Source: Takakia lepidozioides (Eukaryota; Streptophyta; Takakiopsida; Takakiales; Takakiaceae). From it: 64,000 nucleotides of DNA. Positions 13,916 to 24,149 of this stretch are shown one piece after another (the first letter of the stretch is position 1; each line of letters starts with the position of its first letter). Made by a program: the position numbers and the translations under genes. The notes under the pieces are model-generated. The model was not told where the DNA came from, did not search any database, and worked only from the letters and a program-made list of their open reading frames with translations. The stretch covers positions 41,370,042 through 41,434,041 of the forward strand of contig CM060734.1 of the NCBI GenBank assembly GCA_030704615.1, read 5' to 3'.

Positions 13916-14499
13916 GGGATACTAGGACTCCAGGGTTGCCCGCCCTTTTTCAAGCTACCAGGGTATAAAGGCCAATATGTCCATACTGCTCAAATTAATG
14001 ACAGGGGATTCAGTGTTGATTTAATGACTGGCAAAAGCATAATGCTCAATAGGACTATGTCAATAACGCCACTGCCACTGCAGGCCTCCACCTTGAATAT
14101 GACACATGGCTGTGGGCAATACGAGTTGCACCTCACACCAAAGTAATAGTTACTGACCATTGCCACACATCACCTCAAAGGATTAGAAAAGTTCCCCTCT
14201 CCAAGACAGATCCACCTGACAAGGCAACTTCCAGGCCATGAGGTAGTGTGCCTCTCGTTTCCACTAACCCCAACCAATAAATAAAAGAGAAAAACAAATT
14301 TTCACAAGAAAGGGCCAAATTACATGGAGATGATATTGTCAAGGCAAAGAGGATAACCGGTAAGGAACCTAAGAAAAGAGCCATCCTTAGCGACATGCCT
14401 GCGAGTAGTTTAATTGATGACAGCGGTTAAAGATGCCATTAGAATCAACCTCACAGTTAGACCTGATTCATTTCATTGAGAGTTAGGTGATGCTTACCC

Positions 14500-14790
14500 C
14501 TAGCTGCTTCCAGCTTCTCCATTTGAACACCTAGCCAAACAGGTTTCTTATAGCTGTCAAACGACAAGGCCACATCGGTACTCTTATGTTTGGAATCTAG
14601 TCCTCTTGGATGGATCTGCATTCACGCTCCATCCCTGCGGTATTCAACTACCCCTGTTTACACAACCAACATGGAGAAATCATCCCGCTCATCGCAAGTA
14701 ATGACGCAGGTAACCCATAATTTACATAGAGAAAACCACCCATCTGCCCGAGACTAGTTCCTATGCCAAATTGGTGGCAAGACTAGAACA
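14500..14790 (-). pseudogene. Decayed duplicate of the block upstream of the PPR gene
   Basis: Minus-strand translation gives ALSFDSYKKPVWLG, matching [14 protein letters not shown] encoded near 13650. A second matching segment (ELVSGRWVVFSM against [13 protein letters not shown]) lies about 150 bases upstream. In-frame stops occur, so the copy is not coding as it stands. Nucleotide identity by eye is roughly 60 per cent, with small indels. Confidence 0.5.
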
Positions 14791-15144
14791 AAGTGTGCAG
14801 AAGAGAGAATGAGAGAATATAGGTCCCTGCAAGCCTTGGCTACAGCATACACTTGCATGACTAATCCTCTGCATATTAAACCTAGCTCCATCCAGCACCC
14901 ATGATCCTCTAGACCTCTAGCTTGCAGGAGAGTGACAACTGTGAATGTGATTGACCAGTCACAGAAAATAGTGTTAAATTAGTGAACTGGCATGCCCTCC
15001 TACTAGAGCACGAGGTCCATCCAGAACTGCTCTACTAGCCCTCTAGATTGTAATGTATATGGCACATCTGTGACGATGGGTGAACAACCAGTCCGAGTGT
15101 TGAGGAGAAAGGCCCAGCGATAAGAGAGAGAGTGGGCGCTATCC

Positions 15145-15654
15145 TTAATTAGAGGGAAATTTTCTCAGAACATCCGGTTGTCTACTTCTGTACAAAACAT
15201 AAAAGGCATTCACCTCGTCGCTTCGATTGTCCCACCATTGACTGGGTTTTGAAAAATTCTCATTGCAAAAATTCTCCAAGTCTACGTTTTGGCTTCTTGG
15301 ACATTTTCCTTCGTTGGCAACTTCCTTGCTGAATCTGAGCAGGGTAGGTGGACCCTCATTGTCCTCCACCTCCAAGTTGCCTCCTTGGTCATTCCCCTCT
15401 CGATAGACAGCTTTCTCCTCTACTGGTCTCAGCCCTGCAATTGGCTTGAAACCGTTTGGAACAAATGTCACTGCGGGGAGACTTGGAAAATGCAGAGGGG
15501 CGGCCAGAGTGTGCCGCCCACCCTTTCTTGAAGCTTCCATTCCAGAACCAGTCATGGAAGCAGCGTTGCCTGAGGTTAAACAAGTAGAGGATATGTCCCC
15601 CATGGGTGCAATCCGTAGTGCGGGCGAGGCCATGCTTGCTCCTTCTCCGGCCAT
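15145..15654 (-). CDS. Unidentified open frame of about 169 residues
   Basis: Begins with an ATG (MAGEGASMASPALR) and stays open to a stop near 15145. The composition is plausible for protein, with a Pro/Gly-rich first half and a charged second half ending DVLRKFPSN. No domain is recognised and no splice partners were found. It lies upstream of, and on the same strand as, the decayed block at 14.5 kb, so it may be another piece of that lost gene. It could also be chance. Confidence 0.25.
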   Translation of the reverse strand: MAGEGASMASPALRIAPMGDISSTCLTSGNAASMTGSGMEASRKGGRHTLAAPLHFPSLPAVTFVPNGFKPIAGLRPVEEKAVYREGNDQGGNLEVEDNEGPPTLLRFSKEVANEGKCPRSQNVDLENFCNENFSKPSQWWDNRSDEVNAFYVLYRSRQPDVLRKFPSN

Positions 15655-15699
15655 CAAGCAACCCAAATTCTGACAATCATTCTCAGTAAGGAAACAGGA

Positions 15700-16380
15700 G
15701 AACTGGTCAGCAGGAGAGGCTTGCTCATTACAGCACTATACTCTTCTGCTCCTCAAGAGCGCTTAACTCTGCTGCACCTCTTCTCTCCAAGCGCCCGAAT
15801 GGCTTGCCCTCTAGGACAAACAGCGGGACATAGGCAAACCCTGCAACTTCATTGGCGTCACGAGCAGACTGCTCAAAATTTGTTGCTGCAGCGTAAGACA
15901 TCTATAGACCTGTCATTATGCTCACACGGGCAGTTTCTGTGCAGGGCAAATCCTAACCTTCTAATTTCTTTTCTTTCCTAAAAAGTTTCTTTATCTCTTA
16001 AGCTTTATCCTTTCTTTATTTTTTAGAGCGAGACCAAGCAGACCTGAAATTGTCTTACATTGACTCAATGATTTCAAGTGAAGAGCATAGTCTCAGTTAC
16101 GAAGAGCATCGTCTCAGTAGCTCAATGCTGCAAGAATTAGCAAGATCACAACTACAATATTCTACTTCTTGAACTACATGTATTATTGCGATATACAAAG
16201 CTATTTAAAGCTATTAGACGGGGATTCCCCCTATACGTGCAACACAAGCAGCCTCGAGCCAAGCAGCCAGCCCTACACCTACAGGAACATGATCTTTTTG
16301 TATCTTAAGAGCAGGAAGCTTGACATTGGATGTGGTAGAAACAATCAGATTGGTGGTGAACTTGCAAGAACTTTGCCATC
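15700..16380. other. Non-coding stretch
   Basis: AT-rich DNA with only short shadow frames. No repeats, RNA genes or family matches were recognised. Confidence 0.4.
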
Positions 16381-16382
16381 TG

Positions 16383-16976
16383 TTAGAAGACTGACTGCCA
16401 TAGAGGGATCCACGATTGTAAGAGTGATATTGCAATTGTGTAGATTATGAAATTGATGGTCAACTTGGGAGTGAGAATTAGATGTCTGGCCTGCAAACTT
16501 GTGAGCGAGCCTGTGAGTAGCTCCAGAACAACTTGTTCATCATGCTTCTTCATAAGATCCATCATGATAGATACACCAGTTTTGGAAGCCCAAAATTCAG
16601 CGTCAGGAAGATTATGATCAAGCTCAGCTTCTTGCTCCAATAAAACCTCATGATTATGATTGATCATTGTCGCCTTCTCAGAAACCACAATCTCATTACC
16701 CGGAAGAATCTTATCAAATTTATTCTCAATCTACATGGGGTTCTTCTCAGAAATGCATGGGTTCTTCTCCGAAATGACCTCAGCCCCCTTGATATCAGAT
16801 TCTTCCATAGCACGTCGTTTGGCCAATTCTTGATCCAAAGCATCTTGGTACATCAATGGTTTTCCATTTAAAGTTTCTCCAGAAATAATCCTTTGACAAG
16901 CACGATCAAGAGTAGTCTTATCGACCTGGTTGTATTTTGCATAGGACTTTGGGTCACGGTGACCAGTGATCCTCAT
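16383..16976 (-). pseudogene. C-terminal part of a Crypton-like tyrosine recombinase
   Basis: The minus strand opens with MRITGHRDPKSYAKYNQVDK, which matches the C-terminal catalytic box of tyrosine recombinases: a GH motif followed by the nucleophilic tyrosine in KSYAKY. A conserved-looking basic tail (ACQRIISGE) follows. One in-frame TAG near 16731 separates this from a further 100 codons in the same frame (LDHNLPDAEFWASKTG). An in-frame TGA lies immediately before the ATG, and sequence upstream of it is unrelated, so the fragment starts abruptly. The missing N-terminal and middle parts of the same kind of protein occur at 24.15-25.46 kb on the same strand. Confidence 0.6.
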
Positions 16977-18527
16977 TCACCACCTTTGGGGACTGTGTAT
17001 GACTGGGACCCGATGGATCACTAGATTCCCACTCCGGGAGAAGGGTCCCCCGAAGTGATGGACGGGCGCCGCCCCTAGGAGAGGTGGACCGAAGTTGTTT
17101 CGCACGGTTGGTCCGCACCTTCGCCGGCCTGATGACGGCACCGTACGTCATCGTGGTGCTAGGGAGCTATTCACGATGGGAGTCCAACCCCATTTCTAGC
17201 AATGTCTTGTGCCTTGTCCAGTTCCGATTCCCGAGGGTGAGCCCTTTCTTTTTTGGGGTCACATGTATTGCGTGATGGAGGCAATGGACCCTAGTATGGG
17301 TCGCGGACTTTTTTTGATGGAGGATGTAGTTTTGGGGGGAGGAGAGGATTCTGTGGATTTGTTCCCCTATTTTGGGCCGAGGTACACCCACCGGGAGTGG
17401 CAATTATTGCAGACACACGGCCTTGGGTCCTTGATCCATCCTTACATCCTTGTTGTGAACAACAATGATGTAAGGGCGAGAATTTTGGGCTGCAAAGCCC
17501 ATATTTATTGTGACGGAAACCTTCGTTGCGGACTTCTCTCTTTGAGGTACCCAGTCTCTGATTCGCGGATTGTTTCGTAGAAGGCGCCAGGATAGAAGGT
17601 GCATTTGGCGGGCAAATGAAGTCCCCAACAGCCCTGTATATGATGCTATCCGATGGTGGAACTCGTCATTCCTTGCCGTCGCCGAAATCATCGTGGAGCA
17701 CAACAATACTTTCGACTACAACTCCGTTTGAATCCTTCCTTTCATCCTCCAAAAATACCGACCCCGGTTTCAGGTGGTATCGAACGCAGAGATATTTCTC
17801 CATCACCCAGCAGATGTCCCCTCTGCACGGAAATGTAGCTTTATGCTCGTGAGGAGGGTATTACACTATAGCGCTCGGGTTTTCTGCCATGGGAGATGTG
17901 CACACAAGACTGTCAGGATGGCGTTCGGGCAAGCGCCCTGGGAGAAGGGGGATGCAGCGAGGGGAAGGAATGCAGGGCTGATTTTTCCGAGCGACGAAGC
18001 CTATTCATGAATCCGGGGAGCCCACTCTCCAAAAAATCCACTGTCAGAATGTTAATGAACCTTGTCTCCGGAATGCGGCCCCTGGCCTTTGCGCAATAAC
18101 TGCCAACGGTATTTAGTCAGAAGGTATATGACCAGTGCAGATGCGCTGCGCAAACCAATAATTGTGGCGTCTGACAAGAAGCGTGGGGGGCAAGCGTGCA
18201 AGCACCTTCCCCATTGACAGAGGGAACTGACAAAGGTGGCATTCCAGTGGGTCTGATTGCAAGATTGAGTGCCAGACCCTCGCTGCCAAAAGTCAACATT
18301 CAACAATATGCAACATTGCACAAAAAGTGAAACTTTGGTTCAAATGAGACATTTTTATTAATAATGAACTGTGACAAGTATGCATGCCCTCACAAACCGA
18401 GGGAAGCCAAAAGTATGCATGCAATCCATGCTCAGGTAAGTTGGAGATTTGTTCCCGTGTTGCACTGTTCTCACCAAGAAGCTGGAACCTCGATTGGCCT
18501 CTCAACAAGCTCATGACTGACAGAGTG

Positions 18528-18950
18528 TCAATAGGTGAAGACAATGGATGCAGCCCGTTCGCCTTTAGTGTAGTGGACAACGGTGTTATGTCCTCCGATA
18601 TATGCACCATCGTAAATCGAGACCTTTGCTGTGGAGACTCTATGTCCATAGGACTCATCCTCGTAGCTTATGAGAATGTCCCCATACACTGTTTGGGATG
18701 GAATCCTCTCTGGCATGTACGTACACCCGATGCAATCCTTGTAGGCCCACTGGCAGCACCTCCAATGATGTAGTAAGGCCGTGCGGCTTTTGGGGATATT
18801 CCATGCAGGCGGATACTGCAGATCAACGATTCGCAGGCACCAAAGCCGCGCAAGCCCGTCCCCACGAAGCTGATCGTGGAAGCCAGGAAGGTACTCAAGA
18901 GCGGACAGGTGCTGCTTGTTTGGGCAGTTGCTGGGATACCGGCACGACAT
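18528..18950 (-). CDS. Unidentified open frame of 140 residues
   Basis: Starts at an ATG (MSCRYPSNCPNKQ). The C-terminal half (YGDILISYEDESYGHRVS and YDGAYIGGHNTVVHY) has a protein-like mix of aromatic and glycine residues. A second minus-strand frame over the same bases is also open, so the choice of frame is uncertain. No family is recognised and no neighbouring exons were found. Confidence 0.22.
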   Translation of the reverse strand: MSCRYPSNCPNKQHLSALEYLPGFHDQLRGDGLARLWCLRIVDLQYPPAWNIPKSRTALLHHWRCCQWAYKDCIGCTYMPERIPSQTVYGDILISYEDESYGHRVSTAKVSIYDGAYIGGHNTVVHYTKGERAASIVFTY

Positions 18951-19199
18951 CGTCGACTATTGAAAGGGCTGCCAGGAAGCAGACAGCGTGCAAAGGGAGG
19001 GGGGAGTGTGGGGAAGCTGAAGTGAGAGGAGCTCGGAGCGAGGAAGTGTTGTTGTTGACTCGGTTTGAAACGCGTGGGTCACGAGAGAAGGTCGGGCAAG
19101 TGGCAAAGAAAAAGAGCAACATTTAATATAACCGTATCCAGGAATGAGGGGCAGAATTTAATTCGACATGGCGTCAAATCGGAGGGTGATGGCCCCACG

Positions 19200-20440
19200 T
19201 GCCTGCCAGAGAATATCCCCCGGATGGAAAAACGGCGCCGAATTTCCATCCGCGGCCGGTCGGATGGAGTCGTCTCGGGGGGAGAGGCCGACACCTGGCC
19301 GACAGAGAACATCCCCCGGATGGAAAAACCGCACCGGATTTCCATCCAGGGCCGGTCGGATGAAGTCGTCCCGGGGGGAGAGGCCGACACATGGCCGACA
19401 GATATCATCCCCCGGATGGAAAAACAACGCCGAATTTCCATCCTGCAGGTAAGCGGAGGCGCGGGCGGATGGGAAACCGGCGCCGAATTTCCATCTAGGA
19501 GGTAAGCGGGAGGGCGGCCGGATGGAAAACCGGCGCCGAATTTCCATCCTGCAGGAAAATTCGGTCCACCTAATGGATGGATAACCGGCACCGAATTTGT
19601 CTATAGCGGACGACAATGGTGGGAATAACGTGCAAAAAAGTGTCCTGCAGGCAAAAAACTCCAAGTTTAGTGTCTGGTTAGACCTAAAAAACGCGAAAAA
19701 CTTGATGCAACGACTGAAAATTGTTGATGAAGGGTCGATACGGATGGATATTCGGCGCCTTTTTTCCATCCTGCAAATGATATCCGTCGACCTATCCCCC
19801 CGAGACGACCAGCCCCTGATGGAAATTTGGCGCCGTTTTTCCATCCGGGGGATGTTCTCTGTCGGCCTCTCCCCCCGAGACGACTTCATCCGACCGGCCT
19901 CGGATGGAAATTCGGCGCCGTTTTTTCCGTCCGGAGGATGATCTCTGTCGGCCATGTGTCGGCCTCTCCCCCGAGACGACTTCATCCGACCGGCCCCGGA
20001 TGGAAATTCGGCGCCATTTTTCCATCCAGGGGATGATCTCTGTCGGCCATGTGTCGGCCTCTCCCCCTGAGACGACTTCATCTGAGCTGCCCCGGATGGA
20101 AATTCGGCGCCGTTTTTCCATCCGGGGGATGTTCTCTATCGGCTAGGTGTCGGCCTCTCCCCCTGAGACGACTTCATCCGGGCGGCCTCGGATGGATATT
20201 CGGCGCCGGTTTTCCATCCTGCAGCGCTCCGGTTTACCTGCAGGATGGAAATTTGTTGCTGATTTTCCATCCGACGGCTCCAGGATGAGAACGTCTCGGG
20301 TGGAGGGAGGGCCACGTTGCGTCCTACTTCATCCGCTGGATGGAAATTCGGCGCTGTTTTCTCCATCCAGCGGGCAAATGATGAATTCTCGAGGGGGGGC
20401 AGGTGGCGCTTGTGGCCGACCTCCATATCTATGACATTTA
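19200..20440. repeat. Foldback element: two arms of short tandem repeats in opposite orientation
   Basis: The core unit is GGATGGAAA, a GGCGCC palindrome, then TTTCCATCC. It occurs near 19221, 19317, 19413, 19466, 19519 and 19574 on the left. On the right it occurs in reverse complement near 19741, 19818, 19901, 19997, 20093, 20189, 20242 and 20336. Spacing is mainly 96 or about 53 bases. The 96-base units also carry GGCCGGTCGGATGAAGTCGT and GGGGAGAGGCCGACA segments; on the right these read as exact or near-exact reverse complements. About 140 bases of unrelated sequence separate the arms. A transcript would fold into a very long hairpin. No transposase is encoded. Confidence 0.85.
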
Positions 20441-20870
20441 AGGGCGCGGTTGCACATTAAATGTCCTCCACCGTCAATTTTGAATCGTTTGTTCCGCACG
20501 GATTTCGCGCTTCCTTCCCGGATACGCCTTCGACACCTGATGTGATGGGTGGATGAAGTTCCACTCGAGGCCTGTACGCACGCATTCTGTGGGTGATTTT
20601 TTCTTTTACTGGGACTTATGCCGCGTGGAGAAGGGCGTGGCTCTCCTGAGAGAAACCCCACATCCAGACCGCGGCGCAAACTGAAGCTCCAGCAGGAGAT
20701 CCCATTATCTTGCTCACAGCCCGCGCCACTTGAAGCCGAGCACTCTCAGGCAAGCCCCTTCCTCTTTCGCTTTGTGTAACATGTGCGGTCTTCTTCGCTT
20801 TGTTTTGTTTGTTTTGGCATCTTTAGCCTGACAGCCCTGGAAGTGCATGGTTGCATCGCAAAAGCACGAG

Positions 20871-21045
20871 TTGGTGAGAAGAGTGATGAAGGTCTGAGGG
20901 GTTAGAAAGGAGCCAAGTCGTTGCTGCATTGAGATTTGCAACAGGGTGCTCACCTTCGTTGTAGATGACAGGTTGCATTCCAGAATTAAGGAAATCCATG
21001 CTGAGCTGAGAAGATTGTCTGGGCAGATGAAGTGCCTTCAAAACA
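20871..21045 (+). pseudogene. Fragment of a PPR gene (E/E+ region)
   Basis: Plus-strand translation gives RVMKV, a stop, GVRKEP, then IEICNRVLTFVVDDRLH and IKEIHAELRRLSGQMK. This parallels the PG-box to pre-DYW segment of the intact PPR protein ([25 protein letters not shown]). It has an in-frame stop and no flanking PPR repeats, so it is a relic. Confidence 0.75.
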
Positions 21046-21627
21046 TTTCACCGTGTTTTCCCGTCTCATCGAAATCGTCCTTAAATTTTCATGTTGATTT
21101 CTGCAAGTTACTGGTTGAGTGAACCTTTCATAGTTTGCAATGGGTGTGCAAAGCCGGCAGCTCTGGAGAAGGCTGCTTCTGCATGTGATTGTTAGGCATT
21201 GCTTGGGTTTGTTTTCATCGTTGTTCCATGCCACTCCATACTTGGTTTTGTTTTGTTTTCATTGTTGTTCCACGATTGTTGCGATGGTGGTTGCGATGGT
21301 GGTTCTCACGATTGTTGGGGATGACAGAGTGAAGACGAGCGCGACACGGTGGTGGTATCATCGACAACTCCAACTGCTCGAGTAGTCACTCCAAAAGCCG
21401 CTAGTCATCAATCGCAGTCGGAGAGTCATCGGCAGCAGACGTCGGAGCTGGTGCTTTGCATGTTTGGATCGCCCAACTTGGGGCGGGAGGGCAAACTAAA
21501 TCTTGCTCCTTTTGTTGGTGGACGGGAGGACCTGCAGCAAGAGTACGATAGAATAGGCATTCGGGAGGTTGGTGCAGGCGGCATGGCAGGTGAAGGGCGT
21601 CGGATGAGGACAACATGAGATCCGACA

Positions 21628-24149
21628 ATGGAGGAAGCTGATGCACATGCAGTAGGGCCCGCCCACGCAAAGAAGAAGAAGAAAGCCAAGCACATGCAAT
21701 CCCCGGCGAGAGAGCCGTCACAGGCTGCAGAGGGGGGAGTGAGCAGGGCGCTCGAGGGTGTCAGTTCGCCTCAATCAAAGGTGGTCGTCCTGGAGGCCTC
21801 CCCTGCTGCTACCCCTAGTAAGAAACAGAAGGCCCGTGAGAGGGCAAAAGAGAGGGCAAAGGAACAGGCTAGACAGAAGGCTAGCCAGGAGGCAAGAGAG
21901 AAGGCCACTGAAGAGGCCAGGGGTGTCAAAATGACAGATGCCCATGTGAGCGAAAGACGGTGGATCCCTCCAAGACACCAGAAATAGGCAGTAACACATC
22001 GGCTGCATCCTTACCGATTACACCATCGCGGGTGGGAGCAGCCCCCGCAATTACACATACGGTGGAGAGTGGAGGAGGGGAAAGAACACCACAAAGACCA
22101 CGGATTGTGGGAGTTCGAGGTGAAGCCGGCGAGAGGGCAGTACAGACGGGGAGAGTGCTCGAGGTGCTTCTGCCGGTGGTTGACCATGTTGAGGACGACG
22201 ACACGGAGCTTTTTGACCATGATGACATCCTCCCGGACATCCCCAGGCCCCAAACCCGGAGCATACAGGCTGGATTTGGCGGTCCTGGTGGGCTGCCGGA
22301 GAACCCCCCTACAACAGACGTCATGTCGGAGGCAGATATGAAGTTGGCTGCTACGAAGATGTTGGAGGCAACCCACAACAACATTGGCAAGGTCCTGGGG
22401 GGCATGGTGTACCCGGCCAAGCTTCGGACTCCCCTTTGCCGCTTGGTATCATTGCAGGTGGTGAGACCCGCCCTCCCAGGCGATATCGACAAGCTGAAAT
22501 TCTCTTTCCGGGAGGGATATCGAATGGGGTCTGCCGCGTTTTATGTTTCCATTGAGAACGACCACGGAGCTTCTCGTCCCCACACTTCCGATGAGGTGGA
22601 CAAATGGGGTCCCCATTGGCAAAGGCGAAATGAAGAGTTCGAGAGATTGATTGCTACTGATCATCTTTTCCAGCACTTGTCCGGAAAGATGTTTTACGTG
22701 TGGGACGACAATCATCACCTCCTGGCATGGATGGAGTACATAGCCCAAGCCCACCCCAACGACCTGGATTGGCATTTCGCCGTGGAATGTGTTGTGCTGA
22801 AGGTTGCGGGGCCCAAAGATCGCAGTCTTCTCAAAGCTGCAATGGCAGACATCAACTCGTAAGTTACAATGCCTCTTGCTTTGGAACTTTGAATTTGAAA
22901 CAGTCATTTCATTGCCAATGAAATGTCATATTTGTTTCAAATTCTCATTTCAGTATTGTTTAATGGAAATGTGGCATTGCAGGGTGACTGAGAATGCTTT
23001 CATTGCCACCAACTTGTCCTATATGCTCTTCCGAGTGAAGGATGTCGGGAAGCAGGGGGTGCAAGAGTTTGCCAATTCGCTCAGTGCCGACCTCCTTCAC
23101 AAGTCGGAGGCAAAGGCAGACAGAACTTGGTATAGGCTGAGCATGGACGCCATGGTGGACTACATATTTCGGGTAAAGCTCCTGTCTATTTTGTTCAGCT
23201 AATCTGTCTCTCTTCCCCCAATAGAAGAAAAAGTGTTGACCAAGATTTCTAATCTTATGTGCGCATTCTTGCCAGACAAAAATTCAGCAGGATTTGGCAT
23301 ATGCGCGGAGGTTCTACATGGAGTCAGAGGAGAAGAAACTAACTCTCCCGGCACTGGAATCGTATCTCAAAGCTGTGGAGGCGAAGGCCCGCATATAGTA
23401 CAAGTCGCGGATGGTAAAGTACGTGGCCATAGTTGATCCCGCCGCCGACTTTCTGGTGGAGGTGGGGAAGCACTACTCCCGCACTCTGAAGCCCACGATG
23501 ACAATGGAGAAGCTGCACCATAAACCCTAAACCCTAAACCCTAAACCCATCGTCTAGCCTCATCCTGTGTGGATGCAACAGAAAAGGTTATACATTCTTA
23601 ACCAAATTGTCGTGGCAACAATTCGTTTTTGTGGTGTTTGGCGCTTACTAATATGTTGGGTGGTTGGACAGACCTGGCTCCAAATCTGGAATGGTTCCCA
23701 AAGTACAAGGGACATGTGGAGCTTCCCCAAACCCGACAAACTGTCTGACCCCACATTCGACATGTGGATGAACCGCATGACATGGTGGTTTCAGGTAGTT
23801 TCCCATGCTTCATTTGCCGGTTCTATGCTTGTACCGGGTGGATTTACTGTATTTTTTGAGGAAAGCGGTCTGATGGAGAATTTCCACAGGTGACGACGAA
23901 TGCGCAAGAGCAGCTTGACACACAAGCACATCAGTTCAAGTTGGAGATTTCTGGTGAAGCAGAGAGCCTACACGACTATGTGACGAGGTACTTTCTGCTC
24001 TAAAAAACCGACCTATTCTTTTGAGAGATACCCCATGCCCGGCGGAGCCACGAGTTCACCGACCAGCCGAACGCGTTGTACGGCAACATGGCTGGGCTCA
24101 TCAACAGTTCAGTTACCTTACCGCCGGGCCACACCGCCAACGTGCAGGT
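21628..24149 (+). pseudogene. Truncated multi-exon gene of unknown family, with a stop codon and a telomeric insertion
   Basis: The first part (21628-21987) encodes a lysine/alanine-rich, probably helical segment (KARERAKERAKEQ). A second frame runs to a donor at 22859 and includes FYVWDDNHHLLAWMEYI. Further exons are 22983-23172 (SVTENAFIATNLSY), one from about 23280, one around 23640-23790, and one around 23890-23990; the last coding segment ends TANVQ at 24149, next to the recombinase relic. An in-frame TAG after KARI and the telomere tract at 23521 break the coding sequence. The WDDNHH segment looks like a degenerate form of the DGNHR-type motif of ParB-like domains; that link is tentative. 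Multi-copy element-like genes of this type would fit, but I cannot name the family. Confidence 0.4.
23521..23548 (+). repeat. Interstitial plant telomere repeat (TAAACCC)x4
   Basis: Four perfect, uninterrupted copies of TAAACCC, the plant telomere unit in C-strand orientation. They sit inside the coding sequence of the truncated gene, directly after EKLHH. Confidence 0.9.

Larger units (their letters stand above)
16981..24149. mobile_element. About 7.2 kb of foreign DNA between two halves of a recombinase gene
   Basis: Bounded by recombinase coding sequence on both sides, both on the minus strand and in the expected N-to-C order. It contains unassigned sequence (17.0-19.1 kb), the foldback repeat, a PPR fragment and a truncated multi-exon gene that reaches the right boundary. 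I see no clear terminal inverted repeats, LTRs or target-site duplication at the two edges, so the mechanism is unresolved; nested insertions are likely. Confidence 0.4.

Noticed and set aside
17209-17580. 124-residue plus-strand frame as a gene
   Set aside because: An overlapping minus-strand frame is equally open, no family is recognised and there are no supporting splice sites.
19168-20426. Several open frames with repeating PGWKNGAEFPS or DGNSAPFFHP peptides
   Set aside because: They are translations of the GC-rich foldback array in various frames, not a repeat protein; they lack consistent starts and occur on both strands.
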